From: Caulobacter sp. Root655
GTDB taxonomy: Bacteria > Pseudomonadota > Alphaproteobacteria > Caulobacterales > Caulobacteraceae
Direction of reading: 5' to 3'
Assembly: GCF_001427665.1 (NCBI RefSeq)
Contig: NZ_LMHC01000021.1
Coordinates: forward strand, 1-64,000
Length of the DNA: 64,000 nt
The number at the start of each line of letters is the position of its first letter. Position 1 is the stretch's first letter. Below are positions 56,008 through 64,000 of this stretch, one piece after another. Both the position numbers and the translations under genes were made by a program. The notes beneath the pieces are model-generated. The model did no database searches. It had not been told where the DNA came from and was given only the letters and a program-made list of their open reading frames with translations.

Positions 56008-56769
56008 TCAGTGAACCTCGTAACCGTAGCGCTTGATGATGGCCTTGGCGTCCTTGCCCTTCAAGAACTGAAGGAAGGCCTTGGCCGCGACGCTGTCGGC
56101 GCCGGTCTTCAGCAGCACCGCCTGCTGGTCGATCGGCGTGTGGTCGGCGGCGGGGACCAGCCAGCGCGAGCCGCCGGCCTCATTGACCACTTGCGACAGG
56201 GCCACGAAACCGACCTCGGCCGCGCCGGTCTGCACATACTGATAGGCCTGGGTGATCGACGCGCCGGTGACGATCTTCGGCTTCAGCGTGTCGTAGAGCT
56301 TGAGCTTGGTCAGGGTCTCGACCGCCGCCTGGCCATAGGGAGCGGCCTTGGGGTCGGCGATGGCCAGCTTCTCGAACTTGCCGGTCTTCAGCACCGCGCC
56401 CTTGGCGTCGACCAGGCCGGGCGTCTTGCTGAACAGCACCAGGCGGCCGGTGGCGTAGGTGAAGCGCGCGCCGGCCACCGCCAGGCCGTCGGTCTCGGCC
56501 TTGGCTGGGCGCTCGCCGTCGGCCGACAGGAAGACGTCGTAGGGCGCGCCGTTGGCGATCTGGGTGTAGAACTGGCCGGAAGACCCGAAGCTGAGCACGG
56601 CCTTGTGGCCGGTGGCGGCCTCGAACCGGGCGGCGATCGCCTTGGCCGGCTCGGTGAAGTTGGCGGCGACCGCGACCTTGGTCTCGGCGGCGACGGCGGA
56701 CGCGGCGCCTAGACCCAGCGATAGCGCGCCAACGAGGGCGGCGGCCAGGACAGGGCGGCGGTTCAGCAT
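56008..56769 (-). CDS. modA: Periplasmic molybdate-binding protein
   Basis: A 253-residue exported protein with a signal peptide ending near AVAAE. The mature part has [53 protein letters not shown] and [15 protein letters not shown], the oxyanion-binding elements of ModA. It delivers molybdate or tungstate to ModB. It starts 24 bp from a perfect ModE-type palindrome that it shares with modE. No AGGAGG is seen, but GAGGACC precedes the ATG. Confidence 0.95.
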   Translation of the reverse strand: MLNRRPVLAAALVGALSLGLGAASAVAAETKVAVAANFTEPAKAIAARFEAATGHKAVLSFGSSGQFYTQIANGAPYDVFLSADGERPAKAETDGLAVAGARFTYATGRLVLFSKTPGLVDAKGAVLKTGKFEKLAIADPKAAPYGQAAVETLTKLKLYDTLKPKIVTGASITQAYQYVQTGAAEVGFVALSQVVNEAGGSRWLVPAADHTPIDQQAVLLKTGADSVAAKAFLQFLKGKDAKAIIKRYGYEVH

Positions 56770-56793
56770 GGCTTTGGTCCTCGGGATTCGTCG

Positions 56794-56816
56794 GTTATGT
56801 AGTTAGCCTACATAAC
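56794..56816. promoter_or_regulatory. ModE operator between modA and modE
   Basis: GTTATGTAG and CTACATAAC form a perfect 9-bp inverted repeat with a TTAGC spacer. The word TACATAAC and the overall layout match the E. coli ModE site. It lies 24 bp before modA and 11 bp before modE, so molybdate-bound ModE would repress modA and probably its own gene. Confidence 0.88.
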
Positions 56817-56827
56817 GGGGTTTATAG

Positions 56828-57616
56828 ATGTCCGTCGACGGTGATCTCAGCGCGTCCTTGATCCTGCGGCGCGGGGCGCTGGCCCGCGTTGGGCTGGAGC
56901 GCATCGCCTTGATCGAGGCGGTCGGCGCGCTGGGCTCGATCAGCGCCGCCGCCAAGCGGCTGGGCCTGAGCTACAAGGGGGCCTGGGACGGCGTGCAAGC
57001 CCTCAACAACCTGTTCGACGCCCCTCTGATCATCGCCAGCGCCGGCGGCAAGGCGGGCGGGGCGGCGGTCGTCACCGCGCGCGGCCACGCCGTGATCAAG
57101 GCCTTTCGCGAGGTCGAGCGCGAGATCGGCGCCGCCCTGTCGCGACTGGAGGCGGGCTTGGCGGCGCCGGGCCAGGATCTGGGCGAGCTGTTCTGGAGCC
57201 TGGGCCTGCGCACCAGCGCCCGCAACGCGCTGCGGGGAACGGTCGCCCGCATCGTCGACGACGAGGTGACCGCCACGGTGACCCTGTTGCTGGGCGACGG
57301 CGTCGAGATCGTCTCGATCATCACCCGGCGTAGCCGCGAGGAACTGGGCCTGGCGGTCGGCGAGCCGGCCATCGCCCTGATCAAGTCCAGCTTCGTGAGC
57401 CTGGCCGCCGCGGCTTCCCTCGACGGCGGGGTCAATCGCCTGGCCGGCGTGGTCGTCGACCGCGAGGACGGCGTCGCCGCCAGCGAGATCAGCCTGACCC
57501 TGGCCGTCGGCAAGACCCTGGTCGCCACCGTGGCTCAAGGCGCCGTCGTTCCGGCGCTCGGCGACCGTGTCGTCGCGATCGTCGAACCCTCCAACGTCAT
57601 CCTCGCCGTCGAATAG
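56828..57616 (+). CDS. modE: Molybdate-responsive transcriptional regulator ModE
   Basis: A 262-residue protein with an N-terminal winged helix (RIALIEAVGALGSISAAAKRLGLSYKGAWDGV, about residues 25-60) and two C-terminal Mop domains (about 125-190 and 197-262: RNALRGTVARIVDDEVTATV and NRLAGVVVDREDGVAASEIS) that bind molybdate. It represses modAB when molybdate is plentiful. Divergent from modA with a single palindrome between them. Length and domain order match E. coli ModE. Confidence 0.94.
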   Translation: MSVDGDLSASLILRRGALARVGLERIALIEAVGALGSISAAAKRLGLSYKGAWDGVQALNNLFDAPLIIASAGGKAGGAAVVTARGHAVIKAFREVEREIGAALSRLEAGLAAPGQDLGELFWSLGLRTSARNALRGTVARIVDDEVTATVTLLLGDGVEIVSIITRRSREELGLAVGEPAIALIKSSFVSLAAAASLDGGVNRLAGVVVDREDGVAASEISLTLAVGKTLVATVAQGAVVPALGDRVVAIVEPSNVILAVE

Positions 57617-57661
57617 GATTCCGTCCGTGAAAGCCCTTGTGTTCGCCCAGGCCCTCGCGCC

Positions 57662-58129
57662 TCAATGGACCGTCGCGCGGTCGTCGACATGCTCCGCCGG
57701 CGCCTCGCGTAGCCGGGCGGGAAGGGGATAACCGTCGACATTGAGCGCGGCGTTCAGCGCCCGCGCCAGCACCATGACCGGCTGCGGGTCGATCAGCAGC
57801 GGCTCCAGCAGCGTCTCGCCGACCGCCGTCGCCATCCCCGCCAGGCCGCAGGACACGACGAGCCTCTGCTCGTCCGTCGAGATGCCGCCGCAGACCGGAC
57901 ACTGGATCTGGATCGGACGCCGCAGGGTCGCCTCCACCGACTGCATCCAGGCGACGAACAGGCCGGCGACACGGTTGGACGATCGAAAGGACAGGGCCTG
58001 GGCCACCCGGCGATTGGGGCGCTCGTCGGTCAGTCTCAGCGCGGCCCACTGACGCATCGCGCTCAGCAGCAGCTTCTCGCCAGGGGTCGGGCCTGACGAC
58101 CAGCACATGGCTGCGGGGGAGGGGGTCAT
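57662..58129 (-). CDS. Unknown protein with CPVCGG motif, divergent from fecI
   Basis: A 155-residue soluble protein that begins at the ATG at 58127-58129; the longer frame upstream runs through the Fur-like sites and is rejected. A CPVCGG motif (two cysteines) lies mid-protein with another cysteine 17 residues later (VVSCGLAG), which could bind metal. The N-terminal half is helical (GEKLLLSAMRQWAALRLTDE). I do not recognise the family. Two Fur-box-like sequences upstream suggest that it is iron-regulated together with the fecI operon. Confidence 0.6.
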   Translation of the reverse strand: MTPSPAAMCWSSGPTPGEKLLLSAMRQWAALRLTDERPNRRVAQALSFRSSNRVAGLFVAWMQSVEATLRRPIQIQCPVCGGISTDEQRLVVSCGLAGMATAVGETLLEPLLIDPQPVMVLARALNAALNVDGYPLPARLREAPAEHVDDRATVH

Positions 58130-58162
58130 TGTGGCCTCAATCGGCTGGGAAGGACTCTCTTG

Positions 58163-58217
58163 TTGCGAGTCATTATCAATATCTAGGCGCAAGCATTGTT
58201 GCGAGTCAATCTCAACT
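58163..58217. promoter_or_regulatory. Two Fur-box-like sites between the unknown gene and fecI
   Basis: TTGCGAGTCATTATCAAT (58163-58180) and TTGCGAGTCAATCTCAACT (58199-58217) are direct repeats 36 bp apart. Both resemble alphaproteobacterial Fur sites of the TGCRAATNATTNTCA type. They lie 33 bp before the unknown minus-strand gene and 121 bp before fecI. Confidence 0.6.
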
Positions 58218-58338
58218 ACGTGTGCTGGACCCATACCTGTCAGCGGCATAGGTTCAAGATTCGCCGCGATCGCTCGCCTCTGCGGTCGACCTGCCTGGAG
58301 TTCCCGTTCTGCCTGCTTCGCCGCGATCGATCACGCCG

Positions 58339-58836
58339 ATGATCCGGCTGTACGGCGAGAAGCGGGCCAATCTGGTGCGCGTCTTCGCCGCGCGGCTGAG
58401 GTCGGTCGCCGAGGCTGAAGACCTGGTTCAGGACCTTTTCCTCAAGGTTCAGGCCCTGGGCGAGCTGGAGGTCGAGGGCGACGGCTCGGCGCTGCTGTTT
58501 CGGATGGCCAACAACCTGATGCTGGACCGGCTTCGCAGCCAGGCCCGAGCCGGCGCGCGCGACGAGAACTGGCGCGGCCTGCAGACCACCACCCTGGGCG
58601 ACCAGCCGGTCGCCGACGCGCCTTCGGCCGAGGACGTCGTGGCCGGTCGGCAGAGACTGGATGTGATGATGGCGACGCTGGAAACCCTGCCGACTCAGGT
58701 GGCCCAGGCCTTCACCCTGCACAAGCTGGACGGGCTCAGCCACGCCGAGACGGCCGTCGCCATGGGGGTTAGCCGCAGCGCGATCGAGAAGTACGTGAGC
58801 GCCGCCTTGAAGGCGTTGATGGCGAAATTGCCATGA
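58339..58836 (+). CDS. fecI: FecI-type extracytoplasmic-function sigma factor
   Basis: A 165-residue ECF sigma factor. Region 2 is LVRVFAARLRSVAEAEDLVQDLFLKVQ with the conserved DLVQ, then LLFRMANNLMLDRLRSQ; region 4 is LETLPTQVAQAFTLHKLDGLSHAETAVAMGVSRSAIEKYVSAAL. Such factors direct RNA polymerase to a TonB-receptor gene when the receptor signals through FecR. It is followed by fecR (97 bp gap) and a receptor with an STN domain, the complete signalling set. Fur-like sites upstream fit iron control. Confidence 0.93.
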   Translation: MIRLYGEKRANLVRVFAARLRSVAEAEDLVQDLFLKVQALGELEVEGDGSALLFRMANNLMLDRLRSQARAGARDENWRGLQTTTLGDQPVADAPSAEDVVAGRQRLDVMMATLETLPTQVAQAFTLHKLDGLSHAETAVAMGVSRSAIEKYVSAALKALMAKLP

Positions 58837-58933
58837 AGAATTTTTCGGCCTTGGAAACGAGTTTCGGAGGTTCCGGGGCTTTGGCGACGTCATACCTTTG
58901 CAAGGACGCCGCGCGGCGTCAGGACGGAGCGAA

Positions 58934-59914
58934 ATGACGCGGTCCCAGACGGACATCGAAGTCGCGATCGACTGGCTGGTCCTGCTGCAGGGGGACTCGG
59001 TCACCGAGGACGACTGGCGCGCCTTTGACGCTTGGCTGACGGCGTCGTCCGCCCACGCGGTGGCCTATGACCAGGCCCAGGCCTTCGACCAGCGGCTGGA
59101 TCTCGACGCCCGACGGGTCGACCGCGCGCCGGCCGTCGCGCCGGTCGCGGCCACGGTCTCGACAAATCTGGTTGCCTTGCGCCCCACCCGCCGCGTCTGG
59201 CTTTGGTCGGCCGGGAGCGCCATCGCCGCGGCGCTTGTCGCCGGCCTCGTCCTGCTTCCGGGAAGCGGCCTCCTGGGTGGCCGTGAAACCCGCTATGTGG
59301 CCGGGGTCGGAGAGCGCAGGACCATCGTCCTGGAAGACGGCACCCGCATCGAGTTGAACGCCGCCTCGCGCCTGACCGTGCGGTTCGAGCGCAACGCCCG
59401 GCACGTCCGGATGGACGACGCTCAAGCCTTCTTCGACGTCGCCAAGGATGCGCGGCGTCCGTTCCTGATCGAGGCCGGCGACACCCAGGTGCGGGTGGTC
59501 GGCACGCGGTTCGACGTCCGCCATCGGGACGGGCAGGTCGCCGTGGCCGTCCAGCGCGGCTTGGTCGAAGTGCGCCCGGCCAGCGCCGCGCCGATCCGCT
59601 TGCGGGCAGGACAGGGCCTTTCCCACGTCGAGGGGCAGGACGATGCGCGCGTCGCGGTCGTCCCTGTCGATGAGGTCACCGGCTGGCGTCAGGGGCGGTT
59701 GATCTATCGCGACCGACCGCTGTCGGAGATCGTCGGCGACCTGAACCGGCTTTTCCCCCGTCCGGTGAAGCTGGCTGACGCGCGCGCCGCCGACATGCGA
59801 CTGTCCGGCGTGTTGATCGTCGATGAGCAGGATGCGATGGTCGGCCGACTGTCACATCTGCTTCCCGTCCGAACGACGACGACCAACGACGCTATCGTGA
59901 TCCGGGCGCGCTAA
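58934..59914 (+). CDS. fecR: FecR-type anti-sigma regulator
   Basis: A 326-residue membrane protein that passes the receptor signal to FecI. It has a cytoplasmic N-terminal segment with the FecR DUF4880 pattern (AIDWLVLLQGDSVTEDDWRAFDAWL), one transmembrane helix (about residues 90-112) and a periplasmic FecR domain (RYVAGVGERRTIVLEDGTRIELNAAS, DDAQAFFDVAKDARRPFLIEAGD, VVGTRFDVRHRD) followed by an STN-like C-terminus. The ATG at 58934 follows GGACGGAGC. The order FecI-FecR-receptor is standard. Confidence 0.93.
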   Translation: MTRSQTDIEVAIDWLVLLQGDSVTEDDWRAFDAWLTASSAHAVAYDQAQAFDQRLDLDARRVDRAPAVAPVAATVSTNLVALRPTRRVWLWSAGSAIAAALVAGLVLLPGSGLLGGRETRYVAGVGERRTIVLEDGTRIELNAASRLTVRFERNARHVRMDDAQAFFDVAKDARRPFLIEAGDTQVRVVGTRFDVRHRDGQVAVAVQRGLVEVRPASAAPIRLRAGQGLSHVEGQDDARVAVVPVDEVTGWRQGRLIYRDRPLSEIVGDLNRLFPRPVKLADARAADMRLSGVLIVDEQDAMVGRLSHLLPVRTTTTNDAIVIRAR

Positions 59915-59985
59915 GGCCTTGCCGACGGGACCGGAATCGTTCGAAGCGCGAAGCTTGAGCTCTAGGGGGGTAGAGCTGGAGCCTG

Positions 59986-62454
59986 ATGATTCCGGACGCG
60001 GATTTTCCGTTTCGACGTCGTTCTGACGGCCCAGGCTCGCCCGGGACGCGGTCGGTCGCCGACCTGCTGGCCTCGGGTTCTGTTTTCGCCCTGACCCTGG
60101 TTTCAGGCCTGGTCTTGGCTGGGCAAGCCCACGCCGAGCCCGCTCGCCATACTTTCAGGATTCCCGCCAAGGCCCGGTCGGAGGCGCTGATCGATCTTGG
60201 CGTCCAGGCGCGCGTCACGCTCGGCGGAGCCTCGTCCTGTCCGGGATCGAGCCCGGCCGTGGTAGGCGTCCTGACCCTGCGCCAAGCCCTGGACGCCGTG
60301 ACGTCAGGCGCCCCGTGCCGGTTCGAGATTCTCGGCGACGCCACGGTCAGCGTTGTGCCCGAACGCCCCGCGCCGCGCGCGGCGCCGCCCAAGGCGGCGG
60401 CCGAACCGGCCCTGCCTGTCGATGGCGTGATCGTCACCGCCACCAAGCGCCCGACACGGCTCGGCGCGACGGCCGGCGGGGTCAGCGTGATCGGCGCGGG
60501 GCGGCTTCACGACGCCGGCTCGGTCGACACCAAGAGCATTTCGCAGCAGACGGCGGGCTTCACCACCACCAACCTCGGCGCGGCGCGCAACAAGATCATG
60601 CTGCGCGGCCTGTCGGACGGCGCCTTCACGGGCCGTACCCAGCAGACCGTCGGGACCTATCTCGACAACATTCCGCTGACCTACAACGCCCCCGACCCCG
60701 ACCTTCGGCTGATTGACGTCGAACGCGTCGAGATCCTGCGCGGTCCACAGGGCGCGCTCTACGGCGGCGGGTCGTTGAGCGGGGTCTACCGGGTCGTGTC
60801 GCGCAAGCCTGTGCTGGACGAGTGGTCGGGGGCGGTGAAGGTCGGCGCGGCGGCGACGGAGTCCGGCTCTCCCAGCGGCCGCCTGGAGGGCGTGGTCAAC
60901 CTGCCGCTCGTCACGGGGCGCATGGCCCTGCGGCTGGCGGCCTATAGCGACGTGGACGGCGGCTATGTCGATGACGTCAACCTGCGCCTTTCGAACGTCG
61001 ACCGCACGACCCGGACCGGCGGTCGCGTGGCGCTGTCCGCCGTGCTCGGCGAGAACTGGTCATTGACGATCTCGGGCGCGCGCCAGGACCTGCACGCCAC
61101 CGACAGCCAGTACACGACGCCGAGCCTGGGTGGACAGAAGCGCGCCAACCAGGTGCGGGAGACCCACGACAACGTGCTGCAGCAAGGGGTGGTGACGCTG
61201 ACCGGGACGGGGACCTGGGGACGGTTCGAGTCGTCCACCGGCTATGTCCGTCACCGTTTCGCCAGCCGCTTCGACGCCACGGCGGCGCTGAACGGAGCCG
61301 ATGCGGTCGGTGTCGATGTCGGTCTGTTCGACGAGGCCAGCAAGGTCAGGCTGCTCGTGGAGGACGCGGTGCTGTCCTCGCCCGACAGCGGCCGCTTCCG
61401 ATGGCTGCTCGGGCTCTATGGACTGGCCAGCCTGGAGGACAGCGACGGCGAACTGCGGGCCCGCACCGCCCGCGACCCTTCGCGGCTGCTCTATCTGGAG
61501 GACCGGCGCGACAAGCGCCGGGAACTGGCCCTGTATGGCGAGACCGCCTATGACCTGGGCGACGGCTGGACCGTGAGCCTGGGCGGCCGCGCCTTCCGCA
61601 CCGCGGTGCGCACGAGCTCGGCGATCACGGCGCCGGCGCCCGGACAATCCCGCGCCTTCGAACGGCAGGCCCGCTTCACGGGCATTTCTCCCAAATTGTC
61701 GCTGCAACGAACGTGGGGCTCGGGTGGGATTGTCTATCTCCTGACCTCGGAGGGGTACAGGTCCGGAGGGTTCAATACGGGAGGGCTCGCCGCGTTGTCG
61801 GCCCTGCGCGACTCGTTCAAGCCCGACCATCTGCGCAATTACGAGATTGGCGTCGGCGCCAGCCCGCTGGAAGGTCGCATGACCCTGCGTGCGGCGCTGT
61901 TCCACGACGTGTGGACCGATATACAGACCGACCAGTATCTGAGCTCGGGGCTGTCCTACACGGCCAATGTTGGCGATGGACGCAACACGGGCCTGGAACT
62001 CGAGGGCGCGGCGCATGTCAGCCGGAACCTCACGGTCGAGGCCAATGCGCTGTTCAGCCGACCGCGCCTGAGCAGGGTGGACCAAAACTTCGCGTCGGCG
62101 GCCCAGAGCGAACTCCCCGGCGTTCCGGATGTCTCGGCCGGGGCCATGACCCGCTACCAGAGAGACCTGGCCGCGAACCGGCGTCTCGTGCTGACGGCGG
62201 AGCTGAAATATGTCGGCCGTTCGCGGCTGACCTTCGACCGACGGTTTTCGCCGTCCATGGGCGACTATGTGACCGGCCGTCTGTCGGCCGAGGTGGCGAC
62301 GCCGACCTGGAACCTCACCTTCGCGGTCACCAATCCCGCCAATGCGTCCAGCGACACTTTCGCCTATGGCAACCCCTTCAGCTTCGGCCAGGTGCGCCAG
62401 GTCACGCCCCTGCGCCCGCGCACCTGGAGCCTGGATGTTTCGCGCGCCTTCTGA
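59986..62454 (+). CDS. TonB-dependent receptor with N-terminal STN signalling domain (FecA-like)
   Basis: An 822-residue outer-membrane receptor. After an unusually long N-terminus with a hydrophobic signal core ending at QAHAEP (residue ~51), the STN domain spans about 55-125 (HTFRIPAKARSEALIDLGVQARVTL, a PAVVGVLTLRQALDAV stretch). The plug contains GVIVTATKRPTRLGATAGGV, QQTAGFTTTNLGAARNKIMLRG and LDNIPLTYNAPDPDLRLID with LRGPQGALYGGG. The barrel ends in WSLDVSRAF. It senses and imports an iron siderophore or other ligand, signalling to FecR. The ligand is unknown. Confidence 0.93.
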   Translation: MIPDADFPFRRRSDGPGSPGTRSVADLLASGSVFALTLVSGLVLAGQAHAEPARHTFRIPAKARSEALIDLGVQARVTLGGASSCPGSSPAVVGVLTLRQALDAVTSGAPCRFEILGDATVSVVPERPAPRAAPPKAAAEPALPVDGVIVTATKRPTRLGATAGGVSVIGAGRLHDAGSVDTKSISQQTAGFTTTNLGAARNKIMLRGLSDGAFTGRTQQTVGTYLDNIPLTYNAPDPDLRLIDVERVEILRGPQGALYGGGSLSGVYRVVSRKPVLDEWSGAVKVGAAATESGSPSGRLEGVVNLPLVTGRMALRLAAYSDVDGGYVDDVNLRLSNVDRTTRTGGRVALSAVLGENWSLTISGARQDLHATDSQYTTPSLGGQKRANQVRETHDNVLQQGVVTLTGTGTWGRFESSTGYVRHRFASRFDATAALNGADAVGVDVGLFDEASKVRLLVEDAVLSSPDSGRFRWLLGLYGLASLEDSDGELRARTARDPSRLLYLEDRRDKRRELALYGETAYDLGDGWTVSLGGRAFRTAVRTSSAITAPAPGQSRAFERQARFTGISPKLSLQRTWGSGGIVYLLTSEGYRSGGFNTGGLAALSALRDSFKPDHLRNYEIGVGASPLEGRMTLRAALFHDVWTDIQTDQYLSSGLSYTANVGDGRNTGLELEGAAHVSRNLTVEANALFSRPRLSRVDQNFASAAQSELPGVPDVSAGAMTRYQRDLAANRRLVLTAELKYVGRSRLTFDRRFSPSMGDYVTGRLSAEVATPTWNLTFAVTNPANASSDTFAYGNPFSFGQVRQVTPLRPRTWSLDVSRAF

Positions 62455-62605
62455 TCTTTGTGGTTGAGTTTGATTTCACAGGTCTATTTTGGATCAACTC
62501 GCGCGCGAAACGCGAAAAATCTTCTGAGGTTCCCTCAAAACGGCGGCGTCTACCTCTTGACGGGGTCACGCTCGCTAGCGCGGCACCCCCAAGTCGGGGA
62601 AAGTC

Positions 62606-63451
62606 ATGCCTGTGCTGTCGGGGCTCGTCTGCGCCCACAATGAAGAAGCGCGCATCGCGCAATGCCTTGAACGTCTGGCGTTCTGCGACGAGATCGTCGT
62701 CGTCGCCGACCGGTGCTCCGATCGCACCGAAGCCATCGCGCGCAAGATGGGCGCCCGGGTCGTTTCGGGGATTTTCCCGGTCGAGGGCCTGCGCAAGGCG
62801 GCCGGCGTCGCCGCCTGTCGCGGCCGATGGATCATGGAACTGGACGCTGACGAGGCCGTGACGCCGGCCCTGGCTCAGGAAATCCGGGAAACCATCGCCA
62901 GGGCCGACGCCGGCGACTGGTACCAGGTCCCGGTCGACAACTTCGTGGGCGAACGCCTGGTGCGCCACGGCTGGGGCGGCTCGTTCGGCGCTTCGTCGGT
63001 GGCGCGGCTGTTCCGCAAGGGGGTCAAGAGCTGGAAGAGCGAGCGAGTCCATCCGGGCACGACCTTCACCGGCGTCTATGGCGGCCGATTGCGGCACGCC
63101 ATCCTGCACAAGGTCGATGACGACATCGCCGACATGGTCCAGCGCCTCAACCGCTACACCGCGCTCCGCGGCCAGGACCTGGCCGACGGCGGCAAGATCA
63201 AGAGCCTGTGGGACGACCTGTTCCGGGGCGTGCGCCGCTTCTACAAGTGCTACGTCTCGCGCAAGGGGTACCAAGAAGGCGACCTGGGCTTCCTGATCGC
63301 GGTCATGGCCGGGCTCTATCCGTTGCTGTCCAACCTCAAGGCGCGGGAGATCCGCTTTCTGAGCGGGCAGGACGTCCGGACCGTACGCGCCGGGCGCGCC
63401 GCGGTGATCAACCTGGATGGCGAGGATACGAGGCTGGGCCATTCGGCCTAG
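62606..63451 (+). CDS. Family 2 glycosyltransferase, WaaE/KdtX-like
   Basis: A 281-residue GT-A fold enzyme: LSGLVCAHNEEARIAQCLERL and CDEIVVVADRCSDRTEAIARKMGA at the start, LDADEAVTP as the metal-binding DxD, and a C-terminal part with ALRGQDLADGGKIKSLWDDLFRG, FYKCYVSRKGYQEGDLGFLIAVMAGLYPLL, typical of lipopolysaccharide core glucosyltransferases such as WaaE/KdtX. It likely adds a sugar in surface polysaccharide assembly. It starts after GGGGA. It is 10 bp before a polysaccharide-deacetylase-like gene and may form an operon with it. Confidence 0.88.
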   Translation: MPVLSGLVCAHNEEARIAQCLERLAFCDEIVVVADRCSDRTEAIARKMGARVVSGIFPVEGLRKAAGVAACRGRWIMELDADEAVTPALAQEIRETIARADAGDWYQVPVDNFVGERLVRHGWGGSFGASSVARLFRKGVKSWKSERVHPGTTFTGVYGGRLRHAILHKVDDDIADMVQRLNRYTALRGQDLADGGKIKSLWDDLFRGVRRFYKCYVSRKGYQEGDLGFLIAVMAGLYPLLSNLKAREIRFLSGQDVRTVRAGRAAVINLDGEDTRLGHSA

Positions 63452-63461
63452 ACACCATCCC

Positions 63462-64000
63462 ATGTGGCTCAACCGTCTCCTGATCACCGCCGTCCTCGGG
63501 CCGGAACTCGCGCGCTGGAAGGCGCGGGGGCGCACGCCGGTGGTCTGGTGGCGGGATGATGACGCGCGCCGTCCGTCCGCGGCCCTGGATCGCTTGCTGG
63601 CCCTGTCCAGCCGCTTTGAAGCGCCGATCACGCTAGCGGCGGTGCCGGACGGCGACATTCAGGCGCTCGCCCAAGCCTGCCGCGCGACCGGCGGGGTCGA
63701 ACTGGCTATCCACGGGTTCCGGCATGAAAATCGCGCGCCGCCAGGGCGGCCTTCGGGCGAGGTCAATGATCTCGATCGCCTGGCCGACGTGGTGTTGGAA
63801 CTGGGCACGGCGCTGGACGTCTTCAGGCGGGCCGGGACGCGGGCCAGTCTGTTCGTGCCGCCGTGGAATAACATCCATCCGACCCTGAAGACGGCGCTGT
63901 CGCTGCACGACCTGGAGCTTTCCGGCTACGGCGATATGCGCAACGCGGACGAACCGACCCGCCTGGACGCCCATCTGGACGTCCTGCGCTGGAAGCCCGG
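63462..64000 (+). CDS. Polysaccharide-deacetylase-like protein, partial (cut by window end)
   Basis: The first 179 residues of an open frame that continues past the end of the window, beginning at ATG 63462 (MWLNRLLITAVLG). Features of the NodB/polysaccharide deacetylase fold are visible: VVWWRDDDARRPS with the metal-binding aspartates, ELAIHGFRHEN with the histidine, and FVPPWNN with the conserved catalytic-pocket PPWN. It lies 10 bp after the glycosyltransferase, so a role in modifying the same surface glycan is likely. Confidence 0.78.
   Translation, partial: MWLNRLLITAVLGPELARWKARGRTPVVWWRDDDARRPSAALDRLLALSSRFEAPITLAAVPDGDIQALAQACRATGGVELAIHGFRHENRAPPGRPSGEVNDLDRLADVVLELGTALDVFRRAGTRASLFVPPWNNIHPTLKTALSLHDLELSGYGDMRNADEPTRLDAHLDVLRWKP

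Noticed and set aside
58130..58249. Longer N-terminus for the unknown CPVCGG protein
   Set aside because: It would be encoded across the two Fur-like repeats and looks random; the ATG at 58129 leaves those sites in a promoter position.

Overview
The window is high-GC alphaproteobacterial DNA, almost certainly from a Caulobacter species. Diagnostic features are the order secG-pyrG ... eno-ftsB-pdhA-pdhB-pdhC-lpd-lipA-coq10, a coiled-coil GGDEF protein beside an aldehyde dehydrogenase and an RhlB-type helicase, and a maltodextrin locus of the MalA/MalI/MalY type known from Caulobacter crescentus. No rRNA, tRNA, CRISPR array, insertion sequence or prophage gene was recognised. All assignments rest on reading the sequence and on recall of the families; no search was run.

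Layout. (1) 1-20.1 kb is a core block: GNAT acetyltransferase, secG, CTP synthase, L32, a retropepsin-like protease, enolase, ftsB, the pyruvate dehydrogenase genes (both E1-beta and E2 carry a lipoyl domain) with two accessory genes between them, lipoyl synthase, a COQ10/RatA-like protein and an enoyl-CoA hydratase. PDH, Lpd and LipA form one functional unit: LipA builds the cofactor that PdhB and PdhC carry. (2) 20.1-27.2 kb holds a diguanylate cyclase, an aldehyde dehydrogenase, a repeat-rich 1-kb gene-free interval, a DEAD-box helicase with a repetitive tail and a YcaQ-type glycosylase. (3) 27.2-41.8 kb is a maltodextrin utilisation locus: flavin halogenase-like protein, MalA TonB-dependent receptor, periplasmic alpha-amylase, alpha-glucosidase, a DUF899 protein, LacI-family MalI, MalY permease and a GH15 glucoamylase, with TGCAAA-type palindromes in the control regions.

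(4) 41.9-52.2 kb is a cobalamin salvage and uptake cluster. A B12 riboswitch leads into btuB, and eight tightly overlapping genes follow on the minus strand (cobC, cobO, btuF, btuC, btuD, cobD, cobT, cobS). The last gene is a small tyrosine-phosphatase-like enzyme that could supply the phosphatase the pathway otherwise lacks here. cobP (cobU) is divergent. (5) 53-57.6 kb carries sulfonate/sulfur genes (TauD-like dioxygenase, NtaA/DszA-like monooxygenase) and a molybdate block (modA, modB, divergent modE, a clear ModE palindrome) without modC. (6) 57.7-62.5 kb is an iron-type signalling block: an unknown cysteine-containing protein, two Fur-box-like sites, a FecI sigma factor, FecR and a FecA-like receptor with an STN domain. 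(7) The end holds a WaaE/KdtX-like glycosyltransferase and the start of a polysaccharide-deacetylase-like gene that runs off the window.

The points most worth following are the phosphatase-like gene translationally coupled to cobS, a 200-bp repeat present at both 1-200 and 52601-52800, an uncharacterised structured non-coding interval at 23.1-23.5 kb, an alpha/beta hydrolase whose nucleophilic serine has become alanine, and the unknown gene that shares Fur-like sites with fecI.
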